From Halomonas alkaliantarctica (GTDB lineage: Bacteria > Pseudomonadota > Gammaproteobacteria > Pseudomonadales > Halomonadaceae): a stretch of DNA of 64,000 nt. The notes beneath the pieces are model-generated. The model searched no databases, had not been told where the DNA came from, and saw nothing but the letters and a program-made list of their open reading frames with translations. Shown here in pieces: positions 34,218 to 45,623 of the stretch. Where the stretch lies: assembly GCF_029854215.1 (NCBI RefSeq), contig NZ_CP122961.1:3100001-3164000 (forward strand). Reading direction: 5' to 3'. The translations under genes and the position numbers were made by a program. How positions within the stretch are numbered: position 1 is the stretch's first letter; every line of letters starts with the position of its first letter.

Positions 34218-34943
34218 TCAACACCAAATATCTTTCAATGGCGTTTCAGGTCGATAATGGGTTGCTATTTGCGCCTGCAATAGCTCTGCGGTTGCCAACG
34301 CATCCACCAGGGCATGATGCCCTTGATAAGGGGGCAAACCATAGCGCTCACGACTCGCATGCATCCGGATGGAAACCGGTGGGCGGCCCAGCCAGCGGCG
34401 GAACCGCGCCCATAAGGTTTGGCGGTGCATCCGCGCTTCTAGCGACATGGTATCAATCATCGGAAATAGCACCCCTTCCCCACGTCGGGCTTTTATCGCT
34501 GCATTCAAAAAGGGGCGTTCAATATTGCGAAAATGAACCACCACTAGGCGACCAGCTAGCTGGGCCAGGAGTTCGTCCAGTATTACATCTAAGTCCGGCG
34601 ACTGGGCGATCTCCGAGTGGGTAATATGATGGTAAGCAATCGAGGCTTCATCCAACGGCCTTGGCGGCTTGACGACCCAATAGCGTCGCTCGGCCAACTT
34701 GATACGGCTTAACGTGAACGGCACCACGCCAATGCTGACAATTCCATGACGCCGCTCATCCAGCCCGGTGGTTTCCATATCCAGCGCCACCATCGGTACA
34801 TCGGCAATCGGTGTTTCAGGGTCAGGCAACGGTGTAGCAAAAAATTGCTGGATGGCAGGATTTTTCGCCTGCTGAGCTCGCTGGGCCATATAGCCCTTCC
34901 AGTCAGCCTGGGTAATTTTCTGACGTGGGCGTATACCGAACAT
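34218..34943 (-). CDS. DnaQ-like 3'-5' exonuclease
   Basis: A 241-residue exonuclease of the DEDDh type. ExoI motif VALDMETTGLD lies near 50-60, an ExoII region around VVHFRNIERPFLN, and ExoIII HHALVDALATAE near 212-223 with catalytic His and Asp. It follows the DUF294/CBS/cNMP gene by one base on the same strand. This pairing is common in marine gammaproteobacteria, which suggests a joint though uncharacterised role. It is not the replicative epsilon subunit, which would be shorter at the N-terminus and sit elsewhere. Confidence 0.88.
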   Translation of the reverse strand: MFGIRPRQKITQADWKGYMAQRAQQAKNPAIQQFFATPLPDPETPIADVPMVALDMETTGLDERRHGIVSIGVVPFTLSRIKLAERRYWVVKPPRPLDEASIAYHHITHSEIAQSPDLDVILDELLAQLAGRLVVVHFRNIERPFLNAAIKARRGEGVLFPMIDTMSLEARMHRQTLWARFRRWLGRPPVSIRMHASRERYGLPPYQGHHALVDALATAELLQAQIATHYRPETPLKDIWC

Positions 34944-34944
34944 T

Positions 34945-36855
34945 TTAACGCCCCTGCCGCTGGGCGGGCATGGGGTAGCGGAATTTGAGAAATTTTTGCG
35001 CGTTGCTTAGAACCTGGAAAGCGTCTTTCAGGGTGTGGCGTTCGCTATCAGCAACGTTTTCCGGCTCGATATTGTTATCCGGCAGGCGATCCTCTTGCAG
35101 ATCAATCATTTGATGACGAATCCGCGACATGCATAAAAACTCAAATGCGTAGCTTAGCTTTTCGCTCATGCCGGTTGCCAATAACTGGGTCTTGCTGATG
35201 TCATTCAAGCGCTGAAAAGAGTTCTGTGCCTTGGAGCCGCAAGCCAAGGCGTGAATCCGCACCAAATCCACCATCGGTGCGGTACCGCGACGCTTCAAGT
35301 TGATGGAGTTGTTGTGCTTACCATCTTGCTCCATCACAAAAGTACGGAAAAACCCCAGCGGCGGGGTACGGTTTAAGGCATTGCGAGCCATGGCGGCTAA
35401 AAACAGCGGTGATTTTGGCGCTGTATCGGCAATCAAATCTTGCAACGTTTCCACATAGAGGTCTTCGCCGTAGCAACTGTCAAGATCAAAGAAAATCGAG
35501 CTATGCAGCAACCGTTCCGGCGTAGGGTTGGCCATCCAATCCTGAAAATACCCCTTCCAAACGCTGAGTGGCTGACGCCATTGCGTGTTGGTCGCCATAA
35601 CATCGCCTTTGCAGTAGGTGTAGCCGCAGGCATCTAAACCATCGCTAACAATTTTTGCCAGGGCGTGAAAATAGTCATCATGCTGCTCTGGAATAAACTC
35701 ATCGGAGAGGATCAGCGCATTATCCTGGTCAGTAACAATGCTCTGCTCATTGCGTGCCATAGAACCATTTACCATAAAGCAGTAAGGCACCGGCGGGGGG
35801 CCAAGTTCTGCTTCAGCCATTTCCAGCAACCGCCGAGTAAAGCTGCGTCCGATCGTGGAAAGGGCGCTACCCACCATTTGCGAGTTAGCCCCCTCTTGCA
35901 CCATGCGCACAAATGCCGCGCTCACATCCGGCGCCAAGCGTGCCAGCCCCTGGGCGCTGGACTGATGAAAAATATTGCTGACCAGGTAGAGGCCGCTATG
36001 GGTCTCGTAGCGGATAATATCCGAAAGGTGCACCACGCCCACCGGGCGTTGACGATACAAGACAGGGAGGTGATGTACGTTACTGCGCAGCATCGTCAGC
36101 ATGGCCTCATAAACAGAGGCGTCTGATTGAATGGTGATTAGCCTTGAGGAAACCACCTCACCGACCGCGGTTTGCGGCGATAGCCCCTCGGCCACCACGC
36201 GGGTACGAAAATCGCTGTCGGTTAAAATCCCGCACATCTGCCAAGTCTGGCCTTCACTATCTTTGAAACTGTAGCGTGGGTTATCACTTCCCTCTTTTAT
36301 TACCAGCAGTGCGGATGCTTGCGCTTCGCTCATCTGCTGCGCGGCGTGCTGAACGCTGGTAGACGTTTCCACCATTACCGGATAGCGGGTCAGCAGTTTG
36401 CGTATCCGGGTGACCATCATATCGTTGGACTTCTTCTGCTGCTCGGCAGCGCTCTCAAGACGCGGTCGTTCCAGCTCTACGAAATCAGCAAAGTGCTCAT
36501 CCTCCTCACACAGCCGAAGGAAGACCGCCTTGGGAATAAAGTAGATCAGGGTATCTTCAATCGCCTGAGCGGGAAAACGCACTTTATGGTTACGCAGCAA
36601 GCTAAAGTGACCAAAAATATCGCCCTCACCCAAGCGGTTATACAGCTCTCCCTGGCTACGATAAACTTCCACGGCGCCACTGCGGATATAGCAAAGATCA
36701 TTGAGCATCTCGTTGAGCGCCAATATGCTGCTGCCGGTTTTGAAGTAGCTCACTTCCACCTGTTCAGCAATGGCATCAAGCAGGTCATCCGACAGCCCAT
36801 CAAAAGGGGGAAAACGTCCCATATGTTGGCGTATTTCTAACAGTTCGACATCCAT
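34945..36855 (-). CDS. cNMP-binding, CBS and DUF294 nucleotidyltransferase-like protein
   Basis: A 636-residue multidomain protein. A cyclic-nucleotide-binding-like beta-roll (about 10-125, LNDLCYIRSGAVEVYRSQGELYNRLGEGDIFG) is followed by two CBS motifs (about 155-285). A DUF294 nucleotidyltransferase domain carries GSMARNEQSIVTDQDNALIL near 368-387, with the GS..R.E..D.D pattern of the pol-beta fold. A DUF294 C-terminal helical domain ends it. By family it senses nucleotides and may transfer nucleotidyl groups, but its substrate is unknown. It is upstream of and coupled to the exonuclease gene. Confidence 0.9.
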   Translation of the reverse strand: MDVELLEIRQHMGRFPPFDGLSDDLLDAIAEQVEVSYFKTGSSILALNEMLNDLCYIRSGAVEVYRSQGELYNRLGEGDIFGHFSLLRNHKVRFPAQAIEDTLIYFIPKAVFLRLCEEDEHFADFVELERPRLESAAEQQKKSNDMMVTRIRKLLTRYPVMVETSTSVQHAAQQMSEAQASALLVIKEGSDNPRYSFKDSEGQTWQMCGILTDSDFRTRVVAEGLSPQTAVGEVVSSRLITIQSDASVYEAMLTMLRSNVHHLPVLYRQRPVGVVHLSDIIRYETHSGLYLVSNIFHQSSAQGLARLAPDVSAAFVRMVQEGANSQMVGSALSTIGRSFTRRLLEMAEAELGPPPVPYCFMVNGSMARNEQSIVTDQDNALILSDEFIPEQHDDYFHALAKIVSDGLDACGYTYCKGDVMATNTQWRQPLSVWKGYFQDWMANPTPERLLHSSIFFDLDSCYGEDLYVETLQDLIADTAPKSPLFLAAMARNALNRTPPLGFFRTFVMEQDGKHNNSINLKRRGTAPMVDLVRIHALACGSKAQNSFQRLNDISKTQLLATGMSEKLSYAFEFLCMSRIRHQMIDLQEDRLPDNNIEPENVADSERHTLKDAFQVLSNAQKFLKFRYPMPAQRQGR

Positions 36856-36986
36856 ACGGACTCCTCGGGCTTGCCGGTCAATAGACGGGTCATCTACACA
36901 TAATACAAAGTGTGGCGGGAAGGCTAAGTCAGGTAAACCCCAACACGAATAATAAAACTGCCCATTGGAGAAGCGACCCGCAAAAC

Positions 36987-37018
36987 AAAAAGCCCGATGC
37001 AGCTATGCACCGGGCTTT
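36987..37018 (-). terminator. terminator downstream of the DUF4168 gene
   Basis: AAAGCCCG and CGGGCTTT (within 36989-37018) form a stem, and the minus strand continues with TTTTTGTTTT. It lies about 90 bases past the DUF4168 stop in the right orientation. Confidence 0.7.
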
Positions 37019-37106
37019 GATGGCCTAAGCCATACTGCTAATCACTCTGCTAAATGAAGGTTAATGTATTAGCAAAACCAAAATCAGATACTGTCAGCGG
37101 TATGAC

Positions 37107-37499
37107 TTAAGATTGGCTAGCCATTTCCTGCACACGCTGCATCATTTCTGGATCTTGCTGAATGGATTGACCAATAGCGTTGAAGGTATCAACATCAAGG
37201 CCGCTGTCTTCGACCACTTCGATCATGCGATCGTTAGCTTCAGTGCGCACTTCCTGTTGCGCTGATTCATCTTCCGCTTCCTGCAGACGCTGGGTATATT
37301 CCTGAGAAATAACCGCAATTTCTTGAGAAGCATCGGCAAACTGCTGTAGCTGGTCGTCAGAAAAATCCTGGGCAGGTGCTTGCTGGGTTGCCATTGGATC
37401 TTGTGCTGCACCTTGTTGCTCTTCTTGGGCGTGGGCAGTCGCCGTCATCAGACCGGTCGCGAGCAGGACAGCGGAGAACAGAGCAGTCATACGTTGCAT
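37107..37499 (-). CDS. DUF4168 secreted protein
   Basis: A 130-residue exported protein. The signal peptide is cleaved near AHA-Q (24/25), and a Gln-rich linker follows. The helical DUF4168 domain comprises FSDDQLQQFADASQEIAVISQEY and DTFNAIGQSIQQDPEMMQRVQEM, a paired-helix pattern seen in this family of unknown function. It is a single gene with its own terminator. Such proteins are common in halophilic and marine bacteria and may be periplasmic stress proteins, but no activity is established. Confidence 0.85.
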   Translation of the reverse strand: MQRMTALFSAVLLATGLMTATAHAQEEQQGAAQDPMATQQAPAQDFSDDQLQQFADASQEIAVISQEYTQRLQEAEDESAQQEVRTEANDRMIEVVEDSGLDVDTFNAIGQSIQQDPEMMQRVQEMASQS

Positions 37500-37642
37500 A
37501 GAAGAAACCTCAATATTGCGTTGTGTATGTGCGGACTGTGACGCGCCTTATTCAAGCAGGTTCAATTTATTATGTAAAAGTTAGTAACAAAAAGAACTTT
37601 ATGTATAAAAAAATAGCTAAAACACTCTATTATGGAAACGAC

Positions 37643-38581
37643 ATGCCAAGCTTATTCAGCAAGTTACGTCACAAAGACCTGGCCTCGGCAGGGTTGGCCA
37701 TCATGCCCGCAGTTTTTGTTCTGCTTTGGAGTACCGGCTTTATCGGCGCTAAGTTTGGCCTACCATTCGCAGAACCTTTCACATTTTTGTTTATCCGCTT
37801 TGTGCTCACGCTGCTGCTACTGATCCCGCTGGTCGTCGTGATGCGTATACCTTGGCCTACATCACCCAGGTTATGGACGCACATCGCCATATCAGGTTTT
37901 CTAGTCCATGGTGCCTATTTGGGTGGTGTTTTCTACGGAATTTACCTAGGCATGCCCGCTGGTCTAGCCGCATTACTGGTGGGCCTCCAGCCACTATTGA
38001 CCGCCGCTTTCGCCGGGCCACTGCTAGGTGAACAGCTCTCTTGGCGCCAATGGATAGGGTTAGGGCTGGGCCTAATTGGCATCTGCCTAGTACTCGGCAG
38101 TAAGCTCGAGCTGGGTGAATCACTGTTTGACGGCTTCGGGATTAGCGCTCTGCTGTGTGTCACCGCCGCTTTAATGGGTATTTCGCTGGGCACGCTGTAT
38201 CAAAAAAGATATTGCACCAGTATGCCGCTGCTTTCCGGGGCGGTTATTCAGTACTTAGCGGCGGGCGCTCTGCTCGGGTTGGGTGCCCTGGTTTTTGAGA
38301 CCCGCCAAGTGGAGTGGAGCAGCACTTTTGTGCTGACCCTGGGTTGGCTGGTGTTGATTCTCTCAATTGCCGCTATTCTGTTACTCATGGCCTTGATTAA
38401 AAAGGGGGAAGCCTCGCGGGTCGCAAGTCTTTTTTATCTTGTGCCACCGGTCACGGCTCTTCAGGCATGGTGGCTCTTTGACGAACGTCTTCCCTTATTA
38501 GGACTTGTGGGGATGTTGGTCGCCATCACTGGGGTGGTGATGGTTATACGGAAACCCGCCCCTAAGAGGGTTAGACGATAA
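37643..38581 (+). CDS. EamA/DMT-family transporter
   Basis: About 312 residues with ten hydrophobic helices in two EamA repeats. The first begins PAVFVLLWSTGFIGAKFGLPFAEPFTFLFIRF (in part), the classic entry of DMT exporters. The second repeat ends in GMLVAITGVVMVIRK. ATG 37643 matches the family start; the frame extends 40 codons upstream with non-family sequence. Substrates may be amino acids or metabolites. It is divergent from the DUF4168 gene and independent of the EAL gene that follows. Confidence 0.85.
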   Translation: MPSLFSKLRHKDLASAGLAIMPAVFVLLWSTGFIGAKFGLPFAEPFTFLFIRFVLTLLLLIPLVVVMRIPWPTSPRLWTHIAISGFLVHGAYLGGVFYGIYLGMPAGLAALLVGLQPLLTAAFAGPLLGEQLSWRQWIGLGLGLIGICLVLGSKLELGESLFDGFGISALLCVTAALMGISLGTLYQKRYCTSMPLLSGAVIQYLAAGALLGLGALVFETRQVEWSSTFVLTLGWLVLILSIAAILLLMALIKKGEASRVASLFYLVPPVTALQAWWLFDERLPLLGLVGMLVAITGVVMVIRKPAPKRVRR

Positions 38582-38629
38582 CGCGATATTTATAATGATC
38601 GATAATTTTATTCCAGGGCTTGGATAAAC

Positions 38630-39397
38630 ATGTCAGCACAACACCACTGTGCCAGAGTGAACGGACACTGTAACCGTTGCGATTCTCCGGTACCTTTTGC
38701 ATTTACGATGGCATTTCAACCGATCGTCAATGTCAGTCAGCGGCAAATTATTTCCTACGAGGCATTAGTACGCGGCCCGAGCGGTGAATCTGCTTTTTCA
38801 ATACTCGGGCAAGTGACCGATGAGTTGATGTACCGCTTTGACCAGGCATGCCGTATTAAAGCCATTGAGCTAGCTAGCGAACTGGGCATGCGGGAACGGC
38901 TCTCTATTAACTTTCTGCCTAATGCGGTTTATGAGCCTCAAGCATGCATCCAAGCCACCCTGGAAACAGCGCACCGAGTTGGCTGGCCCACCGAGCGGCT
39001 CAATTTCGAAATTACCGAAACTGAGCGGGTCAATGACCGTATGCATATGCGTACGATTATTGAGAGCTACCGCGAAATGGGCTTTACCACCTCGCTGGAT
39101 GACTTTGGTAACGGTTATGCTAATCTCGATCTATTGACCGATCTGCGGCCCGATACGTTGAAAATTGACCGTGATCTGGTAATGGGGTGCGATAGCGACA
39201 AGCGCCGCAAAGCCATCCTACGTAGCCTGGTGGCACTAGCAGAAACATTGGGGACACAGCTAATTGCAGAGGGCATTGAAACCCGCGAGGAGTCCCGCTG
39301 CTTGCTGGAATTAGGTATTCCCATGCAGCAGGGCTATTACTTCTCCTATCCCAATCTAGAAGCACTGGCGGAAATTGACAACGCCAAATACGACTAG
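38630..39397 (+). CDS. EAL-domain cyclic-di-GMP phosphodiesterase with cysteine-rich N-terminus
   Basis: A 255-residue, single-domain EAL protein. Motifs are complete: YEALVRG (EAL signature near 44-46), ERLSINFLPNAV, FEITETE, SLDDFGNGYANLDLL (DDFG-x-GY) and IAEGIETREE. The c-di-GMP hydrolysis site therefore looks active. The first 17 residues hold HHC, HC and C (Cys7, Cys14, Cys17 with adjacent His), a possible metal or redox site. There is no GGDEF or membrane segment. It stands alone on the plus strand, convergent with mtgA. Confidence 0.9.
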   Translation: MSAQHHCARVNGHCNRCDSPVPFAFTMAFQPIVNVSQRQIISYEALVRGPSGESAFSILGQVTDELMYRFDQACRIKAIELASELGMRERLSINFLPNAVYEPQACIQATLETAHRVGWPTERLNFEITETERVNDRMHMRTIIESYREMGFTTSLDDFGNGYANLDLLTDLRPDTLKIDRDLVMGCDSDKRRKAILRSLVALAETLGTQLIAEGIETREESRCLLELGIPMQQGYYFSYPNLEALAEIDNAKYD

Positions 39398-39412
39398 CGC
39401 GGATAAAAACCG

Positions 39413-40129
39413 CTATAGATGCTGCAAATAATCAGTCCCGCCTAAGTTACGCATCTGCTGGCGAATCCACTGGCTTCGCCGTTCAACCTGGGCATCGGGG
39501 CGTGCGGCGCTGCGCGTCAGCGGGCTGGGCAAAATAGCCGCAAGAAGACTCGCCTGGCGTTCTGTTAACGAACTCGAAGAGACGCCAAAATAGTGTTGAG
39601 CAGCGGCCTCTAGCCCAAATACACCGCGATCCCACTCGGCGACATTGAGATAGACCTCCAAAATCCGCTGCTTGCTCCAGAGTATCTCGATCAGTAGCGT
39701 AAACCACGCCTCTAGCCCCTTGCGCGTCCAACTGCGACCTGTCCACAGAAAAACGTTTTTAGCCGTTTGCTGGCTCAAGGTGCTAGCACCGCGCAACCGT
39801 CCCCCGTCTCGGCTGGCCTGCAATGCGCGGCGCAATTCAACCAGGTCAAACCCGCTGTGGTGCGGAAAGCGCTGATCCTCCGCGGCGATCACTGCCAGCT
39901 TGGCGTTTACCGAGAGCGAATCCCAGCCGCGCCACTCACGCTGTATACGAATCGGCTCGCTGTGGACCCAACTCTGTATTTTGCGCTCGACCATCACCAT
40001 CGACCCCGGCGGAGGAACGACCCTAAACAGCAAGACCAGCGCGACCGACAGCAGCACAAACGCTAAAACGCCGCGCCAAACAATCCGCCAGAGCAGACGC
40101 ATAAAACGGCGCAGCGAGCGATTGAGCAT
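39413..40129 (-). CDS. mtgA: monofunctional biosynthetic peptidoglycan transglycosylase
   Basis: A 238-residue GT51 enzyme. One N-terminal membrane anchor (about 14-35) precedes the catalytic domain with AVIAAEDQRFPHHSGFD (catalytic Glu), LRGASTLSQQTAKNVFLW and RKGLEAWFTLLIEILWSKQRILEVYLN. These are the conserved GT51 blocks. It polymerises lipid II into glycan strands without a transpeptidase domain. Length matches E. coli MtgA. It lies 10 bases downstream of fghA on the same strand. Confidence 0.95.
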   Translation of the reverse strand: MLNRSLRRFMRLLWRIVWRGVLAFVLLSVALVLLFRVVPPPGSMVMVERKIQSWVHSEPIRIQREWRGWDSLSVNAKLAVIAAEDQRFPHHSGFDLVELRRALQASRDGGRLRGASTLSQQTAKNVFLWTGRSWTRKGLEAWFTLLIEILWSKQRILEVYLNVAEWDRGVFGLEAAAQHYFGVSSSSLTERQASLLAAILPSPLTRSAARPDAQVERRSQWIRQQMRNLGGTDYLQHL

Positions 40130-40139
40130 CCAGTTATCC

Positions 40140-40994
40140 TTAACGCTTCATGAGGTGATCTGCATGATAGCGCAGATGATCCTCAATGAACGAGGCAATG
40201 AAGAAGTAACTGTGATCGTAGCCCGGCTGGCGACGTAGCGTTAACGGATGATCGTGCTCTTCGCACACGGCTTCTAAACGCTCTGGCTGAAGCTGCTCCT
40301 CCAGAAATTGATCCGCTTCACCCTGGTCGATAAAGAGGCGTTGGCGTGATGCGCCGTTGGCCACCAGCTCGCAGGCATCGTACTGGCGCCAGCGTGCCTG
40401 ATCATCACCCAAATAGGCGTTAAACGCCTGCTGCCCCCAGGGGCAGTTCATCGGGTTGACCACCGGAGAAAAGGCCGATACCGAACGGAAACGCCCCGGG
40501 TGACGCAGCGCCAGGATCAATGCCCCATGCCCACCCATCGAGTGCCCGCTAATGGATTCGCGCCCATTGACCGGGAAGTGCTGACGCACCACAGAAGGCA
40601 GTTCCTCAATCACATAATCGTACATGCGATAGTGGGCCTTCCAGGGTGACTCGGTGGCATTCACGTAAAACCCAGCCCCAGAGCCTAAATCAAAGCTTTC
40701 ATGCTCGCCGGGTAAATCGGTACCCCGTGGGCTGGTGTCAGGGCAAACAATCGCCACGCCCAGCTCTGCGGCAATACGGTGCGCACCCGCCTTCTGCATG
40801 AAATTTTCGTCATTACAGGTCAGCCCCGAGAGCCACCAAAGCAACGGCACGCGCTCGTTTTCTGCCTGAGGTGGCAAGTAAACGGCGAAGATCATGTCGC
40901 AATCCAACGCGCGGGAGTAGTGGCGGTAGCGCTTATGCCAGCCACCGAAACTACGGTTGGCGGACACCAGTTCTAAAGTTTCACTCATGCTCAT
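40140..40994 (-). CDS. fghA: S-formylglutathione hydrolase
   Basis: A 284-residue alpha/beta-hydrolase of esterase D type. Conserved blocks are LLWWLSGLTCNDENF, the nucleophile elbow GHSMGGHGALI (Ser near 150), and an Asp/His pair in EADQFLEEQLQ and YDHSYFFI. It hydrolyses S-formylglutathione to formate and glutathione, the last step of formaldehyde detoxification. The ATG has AAGGAA upstream. It lies about 95 bases downstream of the class III alcohol dehydrogenase gene, with which it forms the pathway. Confidence 0.95.
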   Translation of the reverse strand: MSMSETLELVSANRSFGGWHKRYRHYSRALDCDMIFAVYLPPQAENERVPLLWWLSGLTCNDENFMQKAGAHRIAAELGVAIVCPDTSPRGTDLPGEHESFDLGSGAGFYVNATESPWKAHYRMYDYVIEELPSVVRQHFPVNGRESISGHSMGGHGALILALRHPGRFRSVSAFSPVVNPMNCPWGQQAFNAYLGDDQARWRQYDACELVANGASRQRLFIDQGEADQFLEEQLQPERLEAVCEEHDHPLTLRRQPGYDHSYFFIASFIEDHLRYHADHLMKR

Positions 40995-41090
40995 GGGCAG
41001 GTTCCTTTAAATGCAGCAAACGCGGCAGGTCTACCCTACCGCGTTTTAGCGTTTCAAACGTGCTTCCTATACTACTTAATAATGCTAGGC

Positions 41091-42224
<1,134 letters not shown>

Positions 42225-42248
42225 TCAAAAAAACAAAAACTAAGGGGG

Positions 42249-43232
42249 TTACTCGTCAGTTGCCACCGGGCCAAACTCAACTGGCAGCCAGCGGTAGCCC
42301 TCTTCATCTTTTACGATATGACCAATGCCGGGAAATGGCATGTGGGCACCGGCGACCCAGTGCTTATCTTCAACCGCACTTTCGAGCACTTCTTCTCGAG
42401 TGCGAATGGCTTGCTCGGGATCAGAATCAAACTCAATAGCCACAGTAGGGTCGGCAAATTGAACGCCGTAACTATGCACCACGTCTCCCCATACCAGCAT
42501 GGCGTCATCATCGCTATTGAGCATGAAGCTTGAGTGCCCGGCGGTGTGTCCATGGGTATCTTGGGCAACTATGCCCATCAGCACCTCATCACCGGCCGTG
42601 AAGGGGTTGAAACGATCTGCTTCCTGGTAAGGCGCTACCGCCTCTTGAGCCATGGTAAAAAAGGGTTGATTGGCTTCAGGAGCCGCAGCTGCACGCTCCT
42701 CATCCAGCCAAAAATCGGCATCCGCTTGGCTGGCACGCAGTTCAGCATTGGCATAAACCGCTTCGCCATTCTCATCGGCCAAACCACACACATGATCAGG
42801 ATGCAGGTGGGTCATTAACACCGTATCAACATCATCCGGCGAGTAGCCGGAAGCGCGCAGGTTGCTCTCCACTTGACCCAACGAGGGGCCAAAGCAGGCA
42901 GCAGAACCGGCATCAACCAGAACAAGGTTGTCGCCTGTGTGAATAAGAAAGGCGTTTACCGCGGTTTGCATGCCACTTTCTGCATCGATAAATAACGCAT
43001 CCAAGTGGCGGAGAATCTCTTCTTGCTCCATGCCTTTTAGCAAGGATGTATCAATAGCCGTATGGCCGTCGTATAGCGCGGTCACCTCATACTCACCGAC
43101 CATCATACGAAACCAGCCCGGCGCCTGCTCCTGTTGCTGGGTGGGTAGCTCAGCCTGAGCACTAACAGCCCAGGCTGAACTGATAGCGACTGCCAGCGCA
43201 CCGCGCGACCACTGTGGTAAGGATATAGACAT
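42249..43232 (-). CDS. secreted MBL-fold metallo-hydrolase
   Basis: A 327-residue exported protein with a signal peptide (cleaved near AQA-E at about 27/28). The metallo-beta-lactamase motifs are MTHLHPDHVCG (HxHxDH), an acidic zinc ligand region AQDTHGHTAGHSSFML and VWGDVVH. ATG 43232 is chosen because GGAGCA lies 9 bases upstream and a clean signal peptide follows; the ATG at 43310 would add 26 unlikely residues. Relatives include lactonases and phosphodiesterases, so the substrate is not defined. A LysR regulator is divergently transcribed 130 bases away. Confidence 0.88.
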   Translation of the reverse strand: MSISLPQWSRGALAVAISSAWAVSAQAELPTQQQEQAPGWFRMMVGEYEVTALYDGHTAIDTSLLKGMEQEEILRHLDALFIDAESGMQTAVNAFLIHTGDNLVLVDAGSAACFGPSLGQVESNLRASGYSPDDVDTVLMTHLHPDHVCGLADENGEAVYANAELRASQADADFWLDEERAAAAPEANQPFFTMAQEAVAPYQEADRFNPFTAGDEVLMGIVAQDTHGHTAGHSSFMLNSDDDAMLVWGDVVHSYGVQFADPTVAIEFDSDPEQAIRTREEVLESAVEDKHWVAGAHMPFPGIGHIVKDEEGYRWLPVEFGPVATDE

Positions 43233-43362
43233 AAGCAAAATGCTCCATTGATAGGCTAGCGATGCTAGCAGTGTAGGCCACCTATGCGCCCTTGATAAAC
43301 CGGGATACACTCATAAGATTATTGCCACTCAGCAACAATCGCTATCAACCCAGGGAGTTAGC

Positions 43363-44259
43363 ATGCAGCACTGGAGCCGTATCGAAGCCTTTATTGAGGT
43401 CGTGCGTTTAGGCACGTTCTCTGCTGCGGCCCGCCACCTGAAGGTATCGACCTCACATATTAGCCGCCTGGTCAGTCAGCTCGAAAACCAGCTGGGCGTG
43501 CAGTTGCTCTATCGCACCACCCGCCAGATCCGCTTAACCGATGCGGGCGCTACCTACGTTGAACACTGTCGCCATCTATTTGATGGGCTACGCGATGCCG
43601 AGCAGGCGCTTAGTGAACTCCAGGACAAGCCCAATGGACTGCTTAAACTCACCTCCGCCACCACCTTCGGCGAGCGCTTTATCGCCCCATTGGTTAATGA
43701 CTTTCAGTGTTTACATACGCAGTTGGATGTTCACATGCATTTTACTAACCGGCCGGTGGAACTGATTGAGGAGGGCTACGATATTGCCATTCGGATGGGG
43801 GTGTTAAAGGATTCCAGCCTGATCGCCAGACGCCTATGCGATCGCCGCGAGTATGTCGTCGGCTCACAGCGCTATTTTCGCCAAGCACCGCGCCCCCATA
43901 CGTTGAGCGAGCTTAACCAGCATCGCTGCCTGATTGGCTCACGGCCCAACTGGCTGTTTGAAGTGAACGGCCAACGCCGCGAGGTGCGTGTAGAGGGGCG
44001 CTGGAGCGGTAATTCGGGCCCTGCTTTATTAGATGCCGCACTTAAAGGGCTCGGGCTTGCACAACTGCCCGACTACTATGTTGGCCCCTACTTGGCCAGC
44101 GGAGAACTGGTGGCAGTGCTTGCGCCTTTTCAGCACCATGATACCGCCGTTTGGGCAGTGTACCCTCGCCACCGTCACCTATCGCCTAAAATCCGCCAAC
44201 TGGTCGACTATTTGGCCGCCAACATTGACAGTTTATTGCCCAGCAACCCGCTGACCTAG
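43363..44259 (+). CDS. LysR-family transcriptional regulator
   Basis: A 298-residue regulator. The helix-turn-helix is at about 3-60 ([32 protein letters not shown]), and a CrgA-like effector domain follows ([24 protein letters not shown]). GGAG lies 7 bases before the ATG. It is divergent from the MBL-fold gene, the usual arrangement for a LysR regulator and its target. It overlaps the sdaA 3' end by four bases on the opposite strand. Confidence 0.92.
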   Translation: MQHWSRIEAFIEVVRLGTFSAAARHLKVSTSHISRLVSQLENQLGVQLLYRTTRQIRLTDAGATYVEHCRHLFDGLRDAEQALSELQDKPNGLLKLTSATTFGERFIAPLVNDFQCLHTQLDVHMHFTNRPVELIEEGYDIAIRMGVLKDSSLIARRLCDRREYVVGSQRYFRQAPRPHTLSELNQHRCLIGSRPNWLFEVNGQRREVRVEGRWSGNSGPALLDAALKGLGLAQLPDYYVGPYLASGELVAVLAPFQHHDTAVWAVYPRHRHLSPKIRQLVDYLAANIDSLLPSNPLT

Positions 44260-45623
44260 CACTCGATGGCATTAACGGCGAGCCCGCCCTTAGATGTCTC
44301 TTTATATTTATCCTGCATATCGCGGCCAGTATCGCGCATGGTGCGAATCACTTTATCCAGCGATATAAAGTGCTCGCCATCACCGTGCATCGCCATACGC
44401 GCGGCATTAATAGCTTTGACAGAGGCAATTGCATTGCGCTCTATGCAAGGCACTTGAACAAGCCCGCCGACCGGGTCGCAGGTCAAGCCGAGGTTATGCT
44501 CTAAGCCAATCTCAGCGGCGTTCTCCACCTGCCCCGGCGAGCCACCTAGCACTTCGGCAAGCCCGGCGGCCGCCATGGCGCAAGCGGAGCCCACTTCACC
44601 CTGGCACCCCACCTCCGCACCGGAAATGGAAGCGTTCTTTTTGCATAAAATGCCTACTGCCCCGGCGGTCAGCAGAAAGTCCACCACATCGGCTTCGCTA
44701 GCGTCGGGCTCAAACTTCAAGTAGTACGCCAATACGGCGGGCACAATACCCGCTGCGCCGTTGGTTGGCGCAGTGACCATCCGCCGCCCGGCGGCGTTCT
44801 CTTCATTTACCGCCAGCGCGAATACGTTGACCCAATCCATGACGGTAAAACTCGACACGATCAGGCGCTGATTAGCCGGTGGATGAAGCAACTGCTGATG
44901 GAGCAACTGCGCACGACGGCGGACATTTAATCCGCCCGGCAAATGGCCAGTGGCGCGCAGGCCATTCTCGATGCTGTCGCTCATGGCGCGCCAAATGGTC
45001 TTTAGCTCCTCACGAATGGTCGCTTCGCTACGCCAGGCTTTTTCATTTTCAAGCATCAATTGGCTAATGCGCAGATGATGCTGCTTGCATAATGCGAGCA
45101 GCTCGGCCGCCGTATTGAAGGGGTAAGGCAGTTCAGTAGCGTCTTCGCCAACCTCGCCTTGATCGGCCTTCGCTTGATCGACATAGAAACCGCCGCCAAG
45201 GGAGTAAAACGTATTGGTCGCCATCAGCGCGTCTCCACAATAAGCGCTCAGCACCATAGCATTGGGGTGAAAAGGCAGGCAGGTCTCATCCCACTCGACA
45301 TCGTTATGGCGCTCAAAAGCGACCTGCTGCCCATTGGCAAGCACTAGTGGCTCTCCCTCTTCGAGGAGTTTTAACCGCGAAGCTATGGTGTCTGGATCGA
45401 TGCTTTCAGGCGCTTCGCCCATCAGACCCATAATTACTGCCTGATCGGTGCCATGTCCCACGCCGGTAGCGGCAAGTGAACCGTGCAGCCTTATCACCAG
45501 CCGGGTGACGTGCTTATTGCCAAGCGCCAGAGCAAAGTCGCGGGACGCACGCATTGGCCCCACCGTATGGGAGCTTGAGGGCCCAATGCCAATTCGGAAA
45601 AGATCAAACACACTAATAGCCAT
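44256..45623 (-). CDS. sdaA: L-serine ammonia-lyase (iron-sulfur, single chain)
   Basis: A 455-residue enzyme. The beta domain begins [23 protein letters not shown], and the alpha domain carries the cluster cysteines in [24 protein letters not shown] and [20 protein letters not shown]. It deaminates L-serine to pyruvate with a [4Fe-4S] cluster. The length and single-chain form match gammaproteobacterial SdaA/SdaB. It is monocistronic. Confidence 0.96.
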   Translation of the reverse strand: MAISVFDLFRIGIGPSSSHTVGPMRASRDFALALGNKHVTRLVIRLHGSLAATGVGHGTDQAVIMGLMGEAPESIDPDTIASRLKLLEEGEPLVLANGQQVAFERHNDVEWDETCLPFHPNAMVLSAYCGDALMATNTFYSLGGGFYVDQAKADQGEVGEDATELPYPFNTAAELLALCKQHHLRISQLMLENEKAWRSEATIREELKTIWRAMSDSIENGLRATGHLPGGLNVRRRAQLLHQQLLHPPANQRLIVSSFTVMDWVNVFALAVNEENAAGRRMVTAPTNGAAGIVPAVLAYYLKFEPDASEADVVDFLLTAGAVGILCKKNASISGAEVGCQGEVGSACAMAAAGLAEVLGGSPGQVENAAEIGLEHNLGLTCDPVGGLVQVPCIERNAIASVKAINAARMAMHGDGEHFISLDKVIRTMRDTGRDMQDKYKETSKGGLAVNAIEC

